DNA of 35,445 bases, taken from the NCBI GenBank assembly GCA_020431825.1, contig JAGQHN010000047.1:1-35445 (forward strand). Direction: 5' to 3'. Of the stretch, positions 1 through 7,795 are shown one piece after another (the first letter of the stretch is position 1; every line of letters begins with the position of its first letter). The notes under the pieces were generated by a model that worked only from the letters and a program-made list of their open reading frames with translations, did not search any database and was not told the DNA's origin. The DNA is from Trueperaceae bacterium (GTDB lineage Bacteria; Deinococcota; Deinococci; Deinococcales; Trueperaceae). The position numbers and the translations under genes were made by a program.

Positions 1-66
1 ATTCCCCGGTCCATAACCGCTTCACGCTAGCCGAAAATCCTTGATTTTCAGCTTGGAGGTACTTAG
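1..66 (-). repeat. 66-bp dispersed repeat, copy 1
   Basis: Read on the minus strand this segment matches 7127-7192 (plus strand) over 66 nt without gaps, with 5 mismatches by eye. It contains a 10-bp inverted repeat (arms GCTGAAAATC and GATTTTCGGC around AAG) and a smaller CGGT/ACCG hairpin. It lies about 50 nt past the stop of the minus-strand glutamine synthetase gene, in the same orientation to that gene as copy 2 has to its own upstream gene. The function is unknown. It may continue beyond the window edge. Confidence 0.85.
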
Positions 67-115
67 CAAGTTTGACTTTACTCCTTTATACAAAATAGGG
101 CACCTTACATCCAGC

Positions 116-1495
116 TTATATTCTCTCAAAATACCGCTGTCTTTCCCAATCAGTTACGTAGGCATCAAAAGCCTTTTGTTCGGTTCTGAAAAAATGGCTA
201 TAATGGTCATGGACCTCTTTACCTAAAACCTGCTGAACAAAGTCACTTTTCGAAAAGAGCTCTGTGGCCTCTTTTAAGGTATAGGGAACTCGAGGCAAGT
301 CTTGCGCCGCATAAATATCACCGGTGAACATGTCAGGTGGTTCAATCTTATTGTCGATGCCATCCAGCCCAGAAGCCAGCGAGGCCGCCAGTGCGAGGTA
401 AGGATTGCAGTCTGCACCGGGAATGCGGCACTCAATCCGCAGGCTTTTCCCCTGACCCACCACACGAAACCCAGCTGTGCGGTTGTCATAGCTCCAGGCC
501 AGCCGGGTTGGTGCCCATGACCCATCTTCAAAGCGCTTATAGGAATTAACCGTTGGAGCATAAAACGGCATAAATTCGGCGGCATGACCAATCCATCCGC
601 CAAGAAAATGACGAAAAGTTTCAGAAACTTTTAGAGGACCGAGGCTTTCCTCACCCGCAAATAAATTTTCGTCTTTTTGCCAGAGGCTCAAATGAATATG
701 ACTGCTCGAGCCCGCCTGTCCTGACCTGAACTTCGCCATAAAAGTCACACTGTTACCCATAAACTCGGCAAGTTCTTTCAGGCACTGTTTAAACAAACTA
801 TGCCTATCGGCCATCTCGAGCACTTCAGCGTAGCGAACATTAACCTCGTGCTGGCCTAATCCCCACTCCCCCTTGGAGTTCTCCACTGGAATACCTGACT
901 GTTTCAAATGCCGTCTTGCCTCTGCCGTAAACTTTTCTTCGCGGCTTCCCTGCAAGATGTGATAATCCTCGAGGTACCAGCCCATGGGCTCAAGACCTGT
1001 CATACCTTGCCTGGCAGCCTCCTTGTAAGAGGTTTCAAAAACATAGTACTCGAGTTCTGTTGCAGCATTGGCACTGAAACCTTTTGCTTTTAAGTTCTCA
1101 ACTTGCTTTCGCAAAATAGTTCTGGGTGCAGGTGCTACTAAGTCATGGGTTTTTTCGTTTTTAAGGTCACAGAGGACGATCGCGGTTCGCTCGAGCCAGC
1201 TTGCCAGCCGTAACGTTGACAGATCTGGCACCATATGAAAATCGCCATAACCAAGTTCCCAGTTGGCAAATCGGTAGCCTGCCACAGGTTCCATCTCCAT
1301 ATCGGTGGTCAGTAGATAGTCACACCCATGCGTACCATGGTCAAAAACGCTTTCCACAAAAAACTCTGCGTCAAACCGCTTACCCAGTAAACGCCCATAG
1401 TGGTCACAGAAGGCAACAATGACCGTTTCGACCACACCACTGGCAACTCGTTCTTTGAGGTCTTCTAAACTCAACATGCCTCGAGGCAATTGCAT
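116..1495 (-). CDS. Glutamine synthetase family protein (GlnA/PuuA-like)
   Basis: This encodes an ATP-dependent amide ligase of the glutamine synthetase fold, 459 aa. Family landmarks are the N-terminal beta-grasp stretch (VIVAFCDHYGRLLGKRFD), the ATELEYYVFE metal-binding strand, GQHEVNVRYAE, the SSSHIHLSLW stretch and the late NRTAGFRVVG and RIECRIPGADCNPYLA motifs. The sequence style is closer to the gamma-glutamylpolyamine/GlnA-paralogue branch than to the main nitrogen-assimilating GlnA, so the amine substrate is uncertain. The start is taken at the ATG at 1495 because AGGAG lies 7 nt upstream; the frame stays open 28 codons further but without family similarity. A TATAGT box at 1532-1537 (minus) could be its -10. 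The first codons contain the 12-bp palindrome TGCCTCGAGGCA. It stands alone, divergent from the sulfurtransferase gene, with the 66-bp repeat downstream. Confidence 0.9.
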   Translation of the reverse strand: MQLPRGMLSLEDLKERVASGVVETVIVAFCDHYGRLLGKRFDAEFFVESVFDHGTHGCDYLLTTDMEMEPVAGYRFANWELGYGDFHMVPDLSTLRLASWLERTAIVLCDLKNEKTHDLVAPAPRTILRKQVENLKAKGFSANAATELEYYVFETSYKEAARQGMTGLEPMGWYLEDYHILQGSREEKFTAEARRHLKQSGIPVENSKGEWGLGQHEVNVRYAEVLEMADRHSLFKQCLKELAEFMGNSVTFMAKFRSGQAGSSSHIHLSLWQKDENLFAGEESLGPLKVSETFRHFLGGWIGHAAEFMPFYAPTVNSYKRFEDGSWAPTRLAWSYDNRTAGFRVVGQGKSLRIECRIPGADCNPYLALAASLASGLDGIDNKIEPPDMFTGDIYAAQDLPRVPYTLKEATELFSKSDFVQQVLGKEVHDHYSHFFRTEQKAFDAYVTDWERQRYFERI

Positions 1496-1838
1496 ACGTC
1501 CACTCCTAATACTGGGGTTAAAATAAAGCCCACTATAACAGACAGCAGCCTCCTCTTTTTCTCCCCAAAGCCCAAACAAGCTTCAAATTATCTTCTGCAA
1601 CCTCTGCCCCACTAGACCCTGCCTCCTATTACTTTAGGAAAAATCACTTTCACTCACCCTGGCAAGTCAGAATCAAGTAGTTGATGGTTCTTATCACTAA
1701 TGTTTGCAAGCCTACCCAATTCTGGTTTGGCAGGCGCTACGCTTTAAGCTATTAGACTGGCTCATCAATGTTTTATAGACTTAGTTATGCCTTATGCTTG
1801 TCTAAACTTAGGTATCAAGATAACGATTAGGAGGAAAT
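1496..1838. other. Intergenic region between divergent genes
   Basis: This 343-nt spacer separates divergent genes. It holds a TATAGT box (1532-1537, minus) in front of the glutamine synthetase gene, and AT-rich sequence with several -10-like words (TATGCT, TAAACT, TAACGA) in the last 60 nt before the sulfurtransferase gene. None is paired with a convincing -35 box. I see no coding potential or RNA gene. Confidence 0.5.
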
Positions 1839-2699
1839 ATGGCAGATTATGCAAATCCAGATGTATTGGTCTCGACGGATTGGGTGCTCGAGCACCATCA
1901 GGACAAGAACCTGAAACTGCTCGAGGTTGACGAAGATGTTTTGCTTTATGACACGGGCCACATCCCTGGTGCTCAAAAAATTGATTGGCTCATGGACTTA
2001 TGGGATGACACCATGCGTGAATTTATCCAGCCCGAACAATTAGCCAAGCTTTTTGAGCGGCTCGGCATCTCAAACGATACGACCATTGTGCTTTACGGTG
2101 ATAAAAACAACTGGTGGGCTTCGTATGCTTTCTGGTTCTTTAGCTACAGTGGCCATAGCAAGCTAAAATTAATGAATGGTGGACGGATAAAATGGGTGAA
2201 AGAAAATAAACCCATGACGACGGATGTGCCCAGTTATGAGCCAGCCAGCTACCAGCCCGGCAAGCGAAATCCTGAACTTCGCGCTTTTAAAGATGAAGTT
2301 CTGGCTCACCTGAAAAAAGTTGAATCTGGCTCTGGTGCCCTCGTTGATGTGAGAAGCCCAGGTGAATTTATCGGTGAGGTCACTCATATGCCCGATTATC
2401 CACAGGAAGGGGTTTTGCGCGGCGGTCATATTCCTGGCGCCAAGAGCATCCCCTGGGCGCAGGCTGTCGGGGAAGATGGAACCTTTAAATCCTATGATGA
2501 ATTGAAAGAACTTTACGGTTCAAAAGGCGTCACTGGCGACAAAGATGTTATTACCTACTGCCGCATAGCCGAAAGAAGCAGCCACACCTGGTTTGTACTT
2601 CATCATTTGCTGGGTTATAAAAATGTCAAAAATTATGATGGTAGCTGGACAGAATGGGGAAATAGCGTGGGTGTACCTATTGAAAAGGGCAATGGCTAA
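1839..2699 (+). CDS. Thiosulfate/3-mercaptopyruvate sulfurtransferase (tandem rhodanese)
   Basis: This 286-aa two-domain rhodanese transfers sulfane sulfur from thiosulfate or mercaptopyruvate to a thiophilic acceptor, probably in the cytoplasm since no signal peptide is visible. The N-terminal domain (about residues 5-135) has the rhodanese fold landmarks ([19 protein letters not shown]) but no catalytic Cys. The C-terminal domain (about 155-280) has [22 protein letters not shown] and the active loop CRIAERSS, with the persulfide-forming Cys at residue 241. That loop is of the CRIxERSS type seen in thiosulfate sulfurtransferases. The start is supported by TAGGAGGAA just upstream of ATG. It is followed at once by a strong terminator, so it is monocistronic. 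Confidence 0.93.
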   Translation: MADYANPDVLVSTDWVLEHHQDKNLKLLEVDEDVLLYDTGHIPGAQKIDWLMDLWDDTMREFIQPEQLAKLFERLGISNDTTIVLYGDKNNWWASYAFWFFSYSGHSKLKLMNGGRIKWVKENKPMTTDVPSYEPASYQPGKRNPELRAFKDEVLAHLKKVESGSGALVDVRSPGEFIGEVTHMPDYPQEGVLRGGHIPGAKSIPWAQAVGEDGTFKSYDELKELYGSKGVTGDKDVITYCRIAERSSHTWFVLHHLLGYKNVKNYDGSWTEWGNSVGVPIEKGNG

Positions 2700-2719
2700 G
2701 CATTTGGAAGCTTTGCTGG

Positions 2720-2749
2720 AAAAGGCTCGAGTCTGACTCGAGCCTTTTT
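2720..2749 (+). terminator. Rho-independent terminator built from two CTCGAG words
   Basis: A 12-bp stem (AAAAGGCTCGAG, 2720-2731, with CTCGAGCCTTTT, 2737-2748) and a 5-nt loop TCTGA are followed by T. It lies 20 nt past the sulfurtransferase stop. Each arm carries one CTCGAG palindrome. Confidence 0.9.
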
Positions 2750-2780
2750 CTTGCTTTCCCAGTTTTCTGACGTCTATCTA

Positions 2781-3104
2781 TTACTCTGACCTACGGTCAT
2801 AGGATGTAACCAAATAAGGCATATCTGTCTGATGGTAGCGGCCCTGCTCATCAAACCAGTAAATGTATGAACCTTCTGCGGGCGAATTACTGTTACTTGA
2901 GCTGGTTGTTGAGCGTGTCACCTTACCATCAACCTGACCTTCAAATACCACACTGCCGTCCAGGCTATAAATCGTGACGTACATTCTCGCAGCCGTAAAA
3001 TCCTGAATGGAACGACGAATTTGGTTTTGCGTTTCGTTGCGGCATGAGCCTAAAACAATGACAAGAAAACTTAGCAAGATAAACAAAATGACTTTTCGCT
3101 TCAT
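2781..3104 (-). CDS. Small putative lipoprotein
   Basis: This encodes a 107-aa protein that begins MKRK, followed by a hydrophobic stretch (about residues 5-20) and a lipobox-like LGSC, so it is probably exported and lipidated on the Cys near residue 21. The mature part has a short beta-rich middle (YVTIYSLDGSVVFEGQ), a Ser/Thr-rich linker, then a small region ending in YDRRSE. I recognise no family. The start at 3104 is chosen because GGGAGG sits 4 nt upstream; an in-frame ATG eight codons further has no lipoprotein logic. It is convergent with the sulfurtransferase gene and divergent from dnaJ. Confidence 0.75.
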   Translation of the reverse strand: MKRKVILFILLSFLVIVLGSCRNETQNQIRRSIQDFTAARMYVTIYSLDGSVVFEGQVDGKVTRSTTSSSNSNSPAEGSYIYWFDEQGRYHQTDMPYLVTSYDRRSE

Positions 3105-3249
3105 AAAACCTCCCATAAATATCGTCAAACCTGGCCTTCGGACATCTCATTCTGAAAAGCCTTACTCAGCAATATAGCACCAAATCAAGGCAAGCCAAGT
3201 TTACAAAGGTAGACTCAAATAATGTATAGTGATGATTGTGCCACAGGTC

Positions 3250-4179
3250 ATGCAAAATCCGTACCACACCTTAGGTTTAGACAAAACTGCCAACGCCGAT
3301 GAAATAAAGGCCGCCTACCGAAAATTGGCGCTCAAGTACCATCCTGACCGCAATGCTGGCAACAAGGAAGCCGAAGAAAAGTTTAAAGAAATCTCGGAAG
3401 CTTATGCCCTGCTGCGTGACCCAGAGGCAAAAGCACGGTTTGACCAATACGGCACTACGTCTAGCCATCCAACGGCAACAGATTTTAGTCAAGCCGACTG
3501 GCAAACCATTTTTAATGAAGCCGATATTAAGATTGACTGGAGCAAACGCGGCAATCCTTTTCCCAAAACCGGCAATGTCATGTTTGACATGCTGTTTGGC
3601 GTTGTATCCGGTGCTATGCGAAACTCTGGTTTGGTACCAGGAGAAAATCGCGAGCTGACAACCACGATCTCTCTCGAAGAGGCAAGAAACGGCCTTTCAA
3701 AACGTTTGAGAGTACCTGGCCCAAGTATTTGTGGCCTTTGCAAAGGTTCTGGCTTAAACGCCGGCTATACCTGCCCTCGTTGTGAAGGTTCTGGCATACT
3801 TAAAGCCGGCGAAGAAGTTGATATAACAATTCCTAAACAGGTAAGAGACGGCTCCAAGCTGCGACTTAAGGGGCTTGGTGGCCCCGGTAGTCCTCCCGGT
3901 GATGTTTTGGTACAGGTACGCGTTCGCTTACCTCAGCAGGCAAAATTAGTAGGTGATGATATTCACCTCGAGCTTGCCGTAACCCCACTCGAGGCGGCCC
4001 AGGGCAAAACTGTTAAAGTGCTCGGCTTAGACATCAAATTGCCCAAAGATGTGGCCGACAAACAGACGCTGCGCATACCCAAAGGTGGCCTGGCCGGTGG
4101 TGATCTGGTAATAACTGTGGTGCATAGTGTTTGGCAGGGTCTTTGGCGAAATCTCAAAGATACGATAAGATTTGCCTGA
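3250..4179 (+). CDS. dnaJ: DnaJ-like co-chaperone with reduced zinc domain
   Basis: This Hsp40 co-chaperone would stimulate DnaK ATPase and hand over unfolded clients. It has about 309 aa. The J domain is at the N terminus (YHTLGL, then the HPD motif in KYHPDRNAG, then FKEISEAYALLRD). A middle region follows, then only two CxxCxGxG repeats (CGLCKGSG and CPRCEGSG) where canonical DnaJ has four, so at most one zinc site. The C-terminal substrate-binding beta-sandwich (DGSKLRLKGLGGPG, GDVLVQVRV, LEAAQGKTVKV) is present. Start choice is uncertain: ATG 3250 gives a normal J-domain N terminus, while GTG 3238 lies exactly 7 nt after a TATAGT box (3225-3230) and could be a leaderless start. It is followed 14 nt later by the hspR-like gene, probably in one transcript. 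Confidence 0.92.
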   Translation: MQNPYHTLGLDKTANADEIKAAYRKLALKYHPDRNAGNKEAEEKFKEISEAYALLRDPEAKARFDQYGTTSSHPTATDFSQADWQTIFNEADIKIDWSKRGNPFPKTGNVMFDMLFGVVSGAMRNSGLVPGENRELTTTISLEEARNGLSKRLRVPGPSICGLCKGSGLNAGYTCPRCEGSGILKAGEEVDITIPKQVRDGSKLRLKGLGGPGSPPGDVLVQVRVRLPQQAKLVGDDIHLELAVTPLEAAQGKTVKVLGLDIKLPKDVADKQTLRIPKGGLAGGDLVITVVHSVWQGLWRNLKDTIRFA

Positions 4180-4193
4180 ACTAAAGGAGACAG

Positions 4194-4571
4194 ATGGCTG
4201 ACGATAAAAACATCAACAAAGACAAACCGCTGTACGTTATAAGCGTAGCGGCGGAGCTTGTTGATATGCACCCTCAAACCCTCAGGCTTTACGAGAGAAA
4301 AGGCCTGATTGAACCCAGTCGCAGTGCCGGAAAAACGCGGCTTTATTCCCAAAGAGACATAGATCATCTGAAAGAAATTCGCCGTTTGACGCAAGAACTT
4401 GGCGTAAATCTGGCAGGGGTTGAGGAAATTATCCGGCTGCGGAAAAAGCTGGATAAATTGCAGGAAAATATGGAAGAGCGTATCGTCAATCTGCAGGATC
4501 AACTCCAGCACTCCGTTAACAGCTACCGTGCAGCCCTTGAAGCCCCCAAAGAAGAAGACGAAGACTTCTAA
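4194..4571 (+). CDS. hspR: HspR-type MerR family heat-shock regulator
   Basis: This 125-aa MerR-family DNA-binding protein would repress chaperone genes, as HspR does when held by DnaK. The helix-turn-helix and wing are at about residues 13-60 ([25 protein letters not shown] and then [10 protein letters not shown]), a signature of HspR and close relatives. The rest is a charged coiled coil (about 80-115) and an acidic tail. ATG is preceded by AAAGGAGACAG, and it lies 14 nt after dnaJ, the usual dnaJ-hspR arrangement. I found no full inverted HAIR operator (CTTGAGT, 7 nt, ACTCAAG) in the window; there is only a half-site-like ACTCAAA near 3213 in front of dnaJ. Confidence 0.88.
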   Translation: MADDKNINKDKPLYVISVAAELVDMHPQTLRLYERKGLIEPSRSAGKTRLYSQRDIDHLKEIRRLTQELGVNLAGVEEIIRLRKKLDKLQENMEERIVNLQDQLQHSVNSYRAALEAPKEEDEDF

Positions 4572-4743
4572 GTCATTCTCAGCCTGAATCCCTTAGGAAG
4601 CTCTGAGGTTCTGGATGTTCCAAAAGCAACGCTCGTTGAAGCTCAAGCCTATCAGAGACCCTTTTTTCAGGACTATGGGCCGCCCAGCTTGTACTCGAGT
4701 TGGTCCAATCTTTCTGAAACGTAGCAGTTGCACATTCAGGGAA

Positions 4744-5202
4744 TTAAATACTATCTTCTTCTACATACCTTGGTTTCTCAACCGGTTCTGAAAGCACAAA
4801 ACCGTGTACCGGTGGCAAACTTTCAAAAGCAATCCAGTCGCCGACGTTTAGTTTCGCAGGCTCGAGCTGGCTAAGCACAAAGGTTGCCCCCGCATCAATC
4901 ACCACATTATCTCCGTGGTTTTCAATAATCAACCCCTGTACACTTAGCTTTGATAGTCCTGTTACCTCAAACTTTTTTTGCGCTGAATCAAGGGGGTGCA
5001 CTTCTGCGACAGAGCAGTTAAGAATAATATTCTTTTTACCTGCTGAACTCACATATGGACCTGTTCTTTCCAGAAAATGGAGCGCCTTTGCGCCCAGAAT
5101 GCACTCAACCAGAGGATTTCCCTCAGTGCCAGCCACAATTTCAGCCGTGACGGCATAAGGTTTATATTGTAAAATGAAACTTTCAACAGAATCTTCAATC
5201 AT
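4744..5202 (-). CDS. Hypothetical protein, beta-rich
   Basis: This 152-aa protein has no signal peptide or membrane segment. The sequence alternates short hydrophobic strands with turns (AVTAEIVAG, KNIILNCSVAEV, GLIIENHGDNVVIDAGATFVLS, LNVGDWIAFESLPPVHGF), suggesting a compact beta fold. I do not recognise a family. No clear Shine-Dalgarno precedes the ATG at 5202; the upstream minus-strand sequence is AT-rich. It is transcribed divergently from the zinc-ribbon gene at 5416 across a 213-nt spacer and has no obvious operon partner. Confidence 0.72.
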   Translation of the reverse strand: MIEDSVESFILQYKPYAVTAEIVAGTEGNPLVECILGAKALHFLERTGPYVSSAGKKNIILNCSVAEVHPLDSAQKKFEVTGLSKLSVQGLIIENHGDNVVIDAGATFVLSQLEPAKLNVGDWIAFESLPPVHGFVLSEPVEKPRYVEEDSI

Positions 5203-5368
5203 TCGTGTTTTGTATTATGTCATATAACCTTCATTCGTCTGTGCCCTGGTGAATTCGTTAGGCAATTCACATTCGCTACACAATGCACTGAGGTTCAGCA
5301 CCAACTCACATTCTCATGTTAGACTTATTTTTGTGAAGTGCTTAGAAGGCACAGTTTGTGATTTATTC

Positions 5369-5406
5369 AAGCCGTTTGGTTTCTTATACCAAACGGCTTT
5401 ATTATT
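5369..5406 (+). terminator. Terminator-like hairpin in the leader of the zinc-ribbon gene
   Basis: A perfect 12-bp stem (AAGCCGTTTGGT, 5369-5380, with ACCAAACGGCTT, 5388-5399) and a 7-nt loop are followed by TATTATT, ending just before the GGAGG of the next gene. The spacer is divergent, so only a transcript starting within it can read this on the plus strand. That makes it either an attenuator or the end of a short leader RNA. Confidence 0.7.
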
Positions 5407-5415
5407 GGAGGCCAC

Positions 5416-6120
5416 ATGCTAGAAAGATTAAATGACCTACAAACCAAAGACCTCGAGTTAGATGCCATTGAAGCCGAAATGAGCCAAACGCCTGTTGAGC
5501 TTATCCAATTACGCCAAAAATACCGTCAGCTTGAAGCTGAAGTAAATGCCAAGGAAGTCGTTTATCAGGACTTGCGCCGACAGGTGAATAGCAGCGAGTT
5601 AGAGATTGATACCCTATCAGCGAGGCGTAAGGCTTCGGCTGAAGCTTCACTTCAGGCACAAAGTGCCAAAGAAGCCTCGCAGTATCAAAACCAAGAGCTA
5701 CAATTTGCAACCCGCCTTCAGGAACTAGAAGAAGACACGCTGCCGCTTATTGAACGGCTCGAGGCTGCCCAGGCAGAACTTGATGCACTCAAAACACAAC
5801 TCGATGAACTCGAGCCTGAACTAATCGCCATGAATCAGGCTGAAGAAGACCGGGTCATTGCCATTGAAGAAAACACTGAAGCCCTTAAAGATGAACGGGC
5901 CGCACTTGCCGCCAATGTACCAGCGGCACTGCTAAAACAGTACGAGCAGGTGCGCCGCTCGAAGAAGGGCGTTGGCCTCGCAAGCATTGTGAATGGCAAG
6001 CGTTGTGGTGGTTGCAATGTGCAACTTCCTATACATGTAATGCAAAAAGCCAAAAAAGGCGACACCATTACTCGGTGTCCAAGCTGTGGACGCATTTTAT
6101 GGGATCAGGTGGAAGCCTAG
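5416..6120 (+). CDS. Coiled-coil protein with C4 zinc ribbon
   Basis: This 234-aa protein starts with a long helical coiled coil (about residues 1-165, rich in Leu/Glu/Ala/Gln heptads, e.g. LERLNDLQTKDLELD). It ends in a zinc ribbon with two Cys pairs, CGGCNVQLP and CPSCGRILW, that should bind one zinc. This is the architecture of the widespread C4-type zinc ribbon family (DUF164-like), often suggested to bind nucleic acid; the true role is not settled. GGAGG 5-6 nt upstream supports ATG 5416. The terminator-like leader hairpin directly upstream suggests conditional expression. It contains three CTCGAG sites, all read as Leu-Glu codons. Confidence 0.88.
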   Translation: MLERLNDLQTKDLELDAIEAEMSQTPVELIQLRQKYRQLEAEVNAKEVVYQDLRRQVNSSELEIDTLSARRKASAEASLQAQSAKEASQYQNQELQFATRLQELEEDTLPLIERLEAAQAELDALKTQLDELEPELIAMNQAEEDRVIAIEENTEALKDERAALAANVPAALLKQYEQVRRSKKGVGLASIVNGKRCGGCNVQLPIHVMQKAKKGDTITRCPSCGRILWDQVEA

Positions 6121-6275
6121 ATTTGTTCACGGCGCTTTCTGACCTTATGTCTTGGGCGTGACTCGAGGCATGTTACAGTCATTCTTTAATCTGCTGTCTG
6201 AAGGCAAGCATTTTAAACGATTGCCTCGTTTTCTCATCTTTAACTCGGCATATAGTAATGCTGAAGGAAGGTGCT

Positions 6276-7124
6276 ATGAGAGTACTTATTATGTTCGTTT
6301 GTTTGACAACGCTTGCTTTTGCCCAGTCCGATTTGGTTCCCGCGGCGCAAGAAGCTATGGAAAAGGCAAAATCTGCTATGGAAACTGCGGTCACCACCTA
6401 TGAGCGCCAGTACCCAGATTTACCCCTATGGAAAGAAGCCATTGCTCAGGCCAAAGAGGCCATAAGAGTTGCTCCAGGAGCTGCTGAACCGCTCAGATTA
6501 CTGGCAGAAATTTATAGCCGCTCAAACTGGTACGGACCTGCCTACAATGCCTGGATGGATTACCTAGATACAGGAGCGCAACTTGGCTCAGATGATGTGC
6601 CTCTTTTTGTTGAGGCAGGTTCTAAACTTGCCTATGCAGCCTATCAGCAAAACCAGCTTGAGCCTGCCCTCGAGTATTATTTAAAACAAATTGACGTGGT
6701 CCCTTACAACAAGGATGCCTATGTCTGGGTTGGGCGCATTCTACTGGAGCAGGGCAAGCCAACGCAGGCTATCCCCTACTGGCAAACCGTGGTCGAGCGA
6801 GATGTCACCGATACTCGAGCTCAGTATTTTCTAAAACTTGCCAAAGCGCAAAGTCAGTGGGGCATAAAAGCTGCTACCGCCTTTGAAGAAGGGGTCAGCT
6901 TTTATGATCAGGCAGACCTGCCAGCCGCCAGAGAGCGTTTTGCGAGAGCCGTCGGCTTTAATGAAATGTATAGTGAAGCCTGGGCCTGGTTAGGCCGAGT
7001 TGAGTTTGAGCAGGGTAATTATGCTGATGCTAGCACCTACTATAGTGAAGCAAGCAAGCTCGAGCCGCAAAATGAAACCTATAGCTACTTTTACAAGGAA
7101 GCCGAAAGACTTAAAAATCAGTAG
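6276..7124 (+). CDS. Secreted TPR-repeat protein
   Basis: This 282-aa protein starts with a cleavable signal peptide (MRVLIMFVCLTTLAFAQS) and is then built of helical tetratricopeptide-like repeats. Recognisable units begin near APGAAEPLRLLAEIYSRSNWYGPAYNAW, PYNKDAYVWVGRILLEQG and NEMYSEAWAWLGRVEFEQGNYADA. Such repeats act as protein-binding scaffolds, here probably in the periplasm. ATG 6276 is preferred because AAGGAAGG lies just upstream and the signal peptide then starts correctly; an in-frame ATG at 6258 is too close to a TATAGT -10-like box (6251-6256) to be translated from it. Copy 2 of the 66-bp repeat begins 3 nt past its stop codon. Confidence 0.88.
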   Translation: MRVLIMFVCLTTLAFAQSDLVPAAQEAMEKAKSAMETAVTTYERQYPDLPLWKEAIAQAKEAIRVAPGAAEPLRLLAEIYSRSNWYGPAYNAWMDYLDTGAQLGSDDVPLFVEAGSKLAYAAYQQNQLEPALEYYLKQIDVVPYNKDAYVWVGRILLEQGKPTQAIPYWQTVVERDVTDTRAQYFLKLAKAQSQWGIKAATAFEEGVSFYDQADLPAARERFARAVGFNEMYSEAWAWLGRVEFEQGNYADASTYYSEASKLEPQNETYSYFYKEAERLKNQ

Positions 7125-7126
7125 AA

Positions 7127-7192
7127 CTAAGTACCTCAATGCTGAAAATCAAGGATTTTCAGCTAGCGTGCAGCGGTTATGGACCGAGGAAT
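7127..7192 (+). repeat. 66-bp dispersed repeat, copy 2
   Basis: This matches the reverse complement of 1-66 at 61 of 66 positions by eye, ungapped. It contains a perfect 10-bp stem (GCTGAAAATC / GATTTTCAGC, 7141-7163, loop AAG) and CGGT/ACCG. In copy 1 the A in the 3' arm is G, which still allows a G-U pair, so the fold is kept. It starts 3 nt after the TPR gene stop. Confidence 0.85.
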
Positions 7193-7261
7193 CCCGTTTT
7201 CATTAAACGACTTTGTTAGCCTGGTTGGTCTTAATGATACCTGCCTCATGATTGATGGCCT

Positions 7262-7780
7262 CTATCTGATGGTGTAGCGTAGACCGAGGCTCACATCAAA
7301 AGCCTGACTGAGGGCTGGTGTCAGGATAGGATAATGGCTATAGCTAAGACTCACAGCTACCGTATCAGTAAGGTCGTAACTTATGCCACCTGTAAGCGAG
7401 AGGGAAAGTCCACCTTCAAAGGAGCTAAAGCCGGTACTCGAGCTAGTTGTCAAAACGTTGAGGTAACTAAGCCCAAACCCCGCAAAGCTATTAAAACCTT
7501 GGAGGTCTTGAATCTTGCCGGGGAAATCTATCCATAGTCCGGCATCTAAGCCCAATGTACCTGCCCAGAAAGGCCTCAAATACAGACCTAGCGTGTCATT
7601 AACGGGAATAACGGTTCGAAAGCCCAATTTGGCAAAGGGTTCAAACGACTGTGTCCCTTTACCATCCGAGAGACTTTCGGTATAGGCAAGACCTGTCTCG
7701 AGCCAAAAACTCTGAGCTTTAGTAATGGAGAAACCCAAAAAAGCAACGACAACCAGAAAGGTGCATTTTAGTATGCTCAT
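7262..7780 (-). CDS. Secreted beta-barrel-like protein (second gene of pair)
   Basis: This 172-aa protein has a signal peptide (MSILKCTFLVVVAFLGFSITKAQS). The mature part has alternating short strands with Gly and aromatic residues (LETGLAY, FAKLGFRTVIPV, LRPFWAGTLGLDAGLWID, GISYDLTDTVAVSLSYSHY, VSLGLRYTIR), typical of small outer-membrane beta barrels. The family is not identified. It starts 15 nt after the stop of the similar gene at 7796, with no Shine-Dalgarno in that spacer (which does contain a CTCGAG), so translational coupling is likely. The pair is convergent with the TPR gene. Confidence 0.8.
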   Translation of the reverse strand: MSILKCTFLVVVAFLGFSITKAQSFWLETGLAYTESLSDGKGTQSFEPFAKLGFRTVIPVNDTLGLYLRPFWAGTLGLDAGLWIDFPGKIQDLQGFNSFAGFGLSYLNVLTTSSSTGFSSFEGGLSLSLTGGISYDLTDTVAVSLSYSHYPILTPALSQAFDVSLGLRYTIR

Positions 7781-7795
7781 TTAGGCGGCTCGAGG

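Noticed and set aside
41..1422. Plus-strand and other short frames inside the glutamine synthetase gene
   Set aside because: They lie antisense or out of frame within a well-supported gene and have no family features.
3200..3250. HAIR operator for HspR
   Set aside because: Only a half-site-like ACTCAAA is present; the opposing half is missing.
1..7192. Composite transposon bounded by the inverted 66-bp repeats
   Set aside because: There is no transposase or target duplication, and the genes between are ordinary chromosomal ones; independent repeat copies are simpler.
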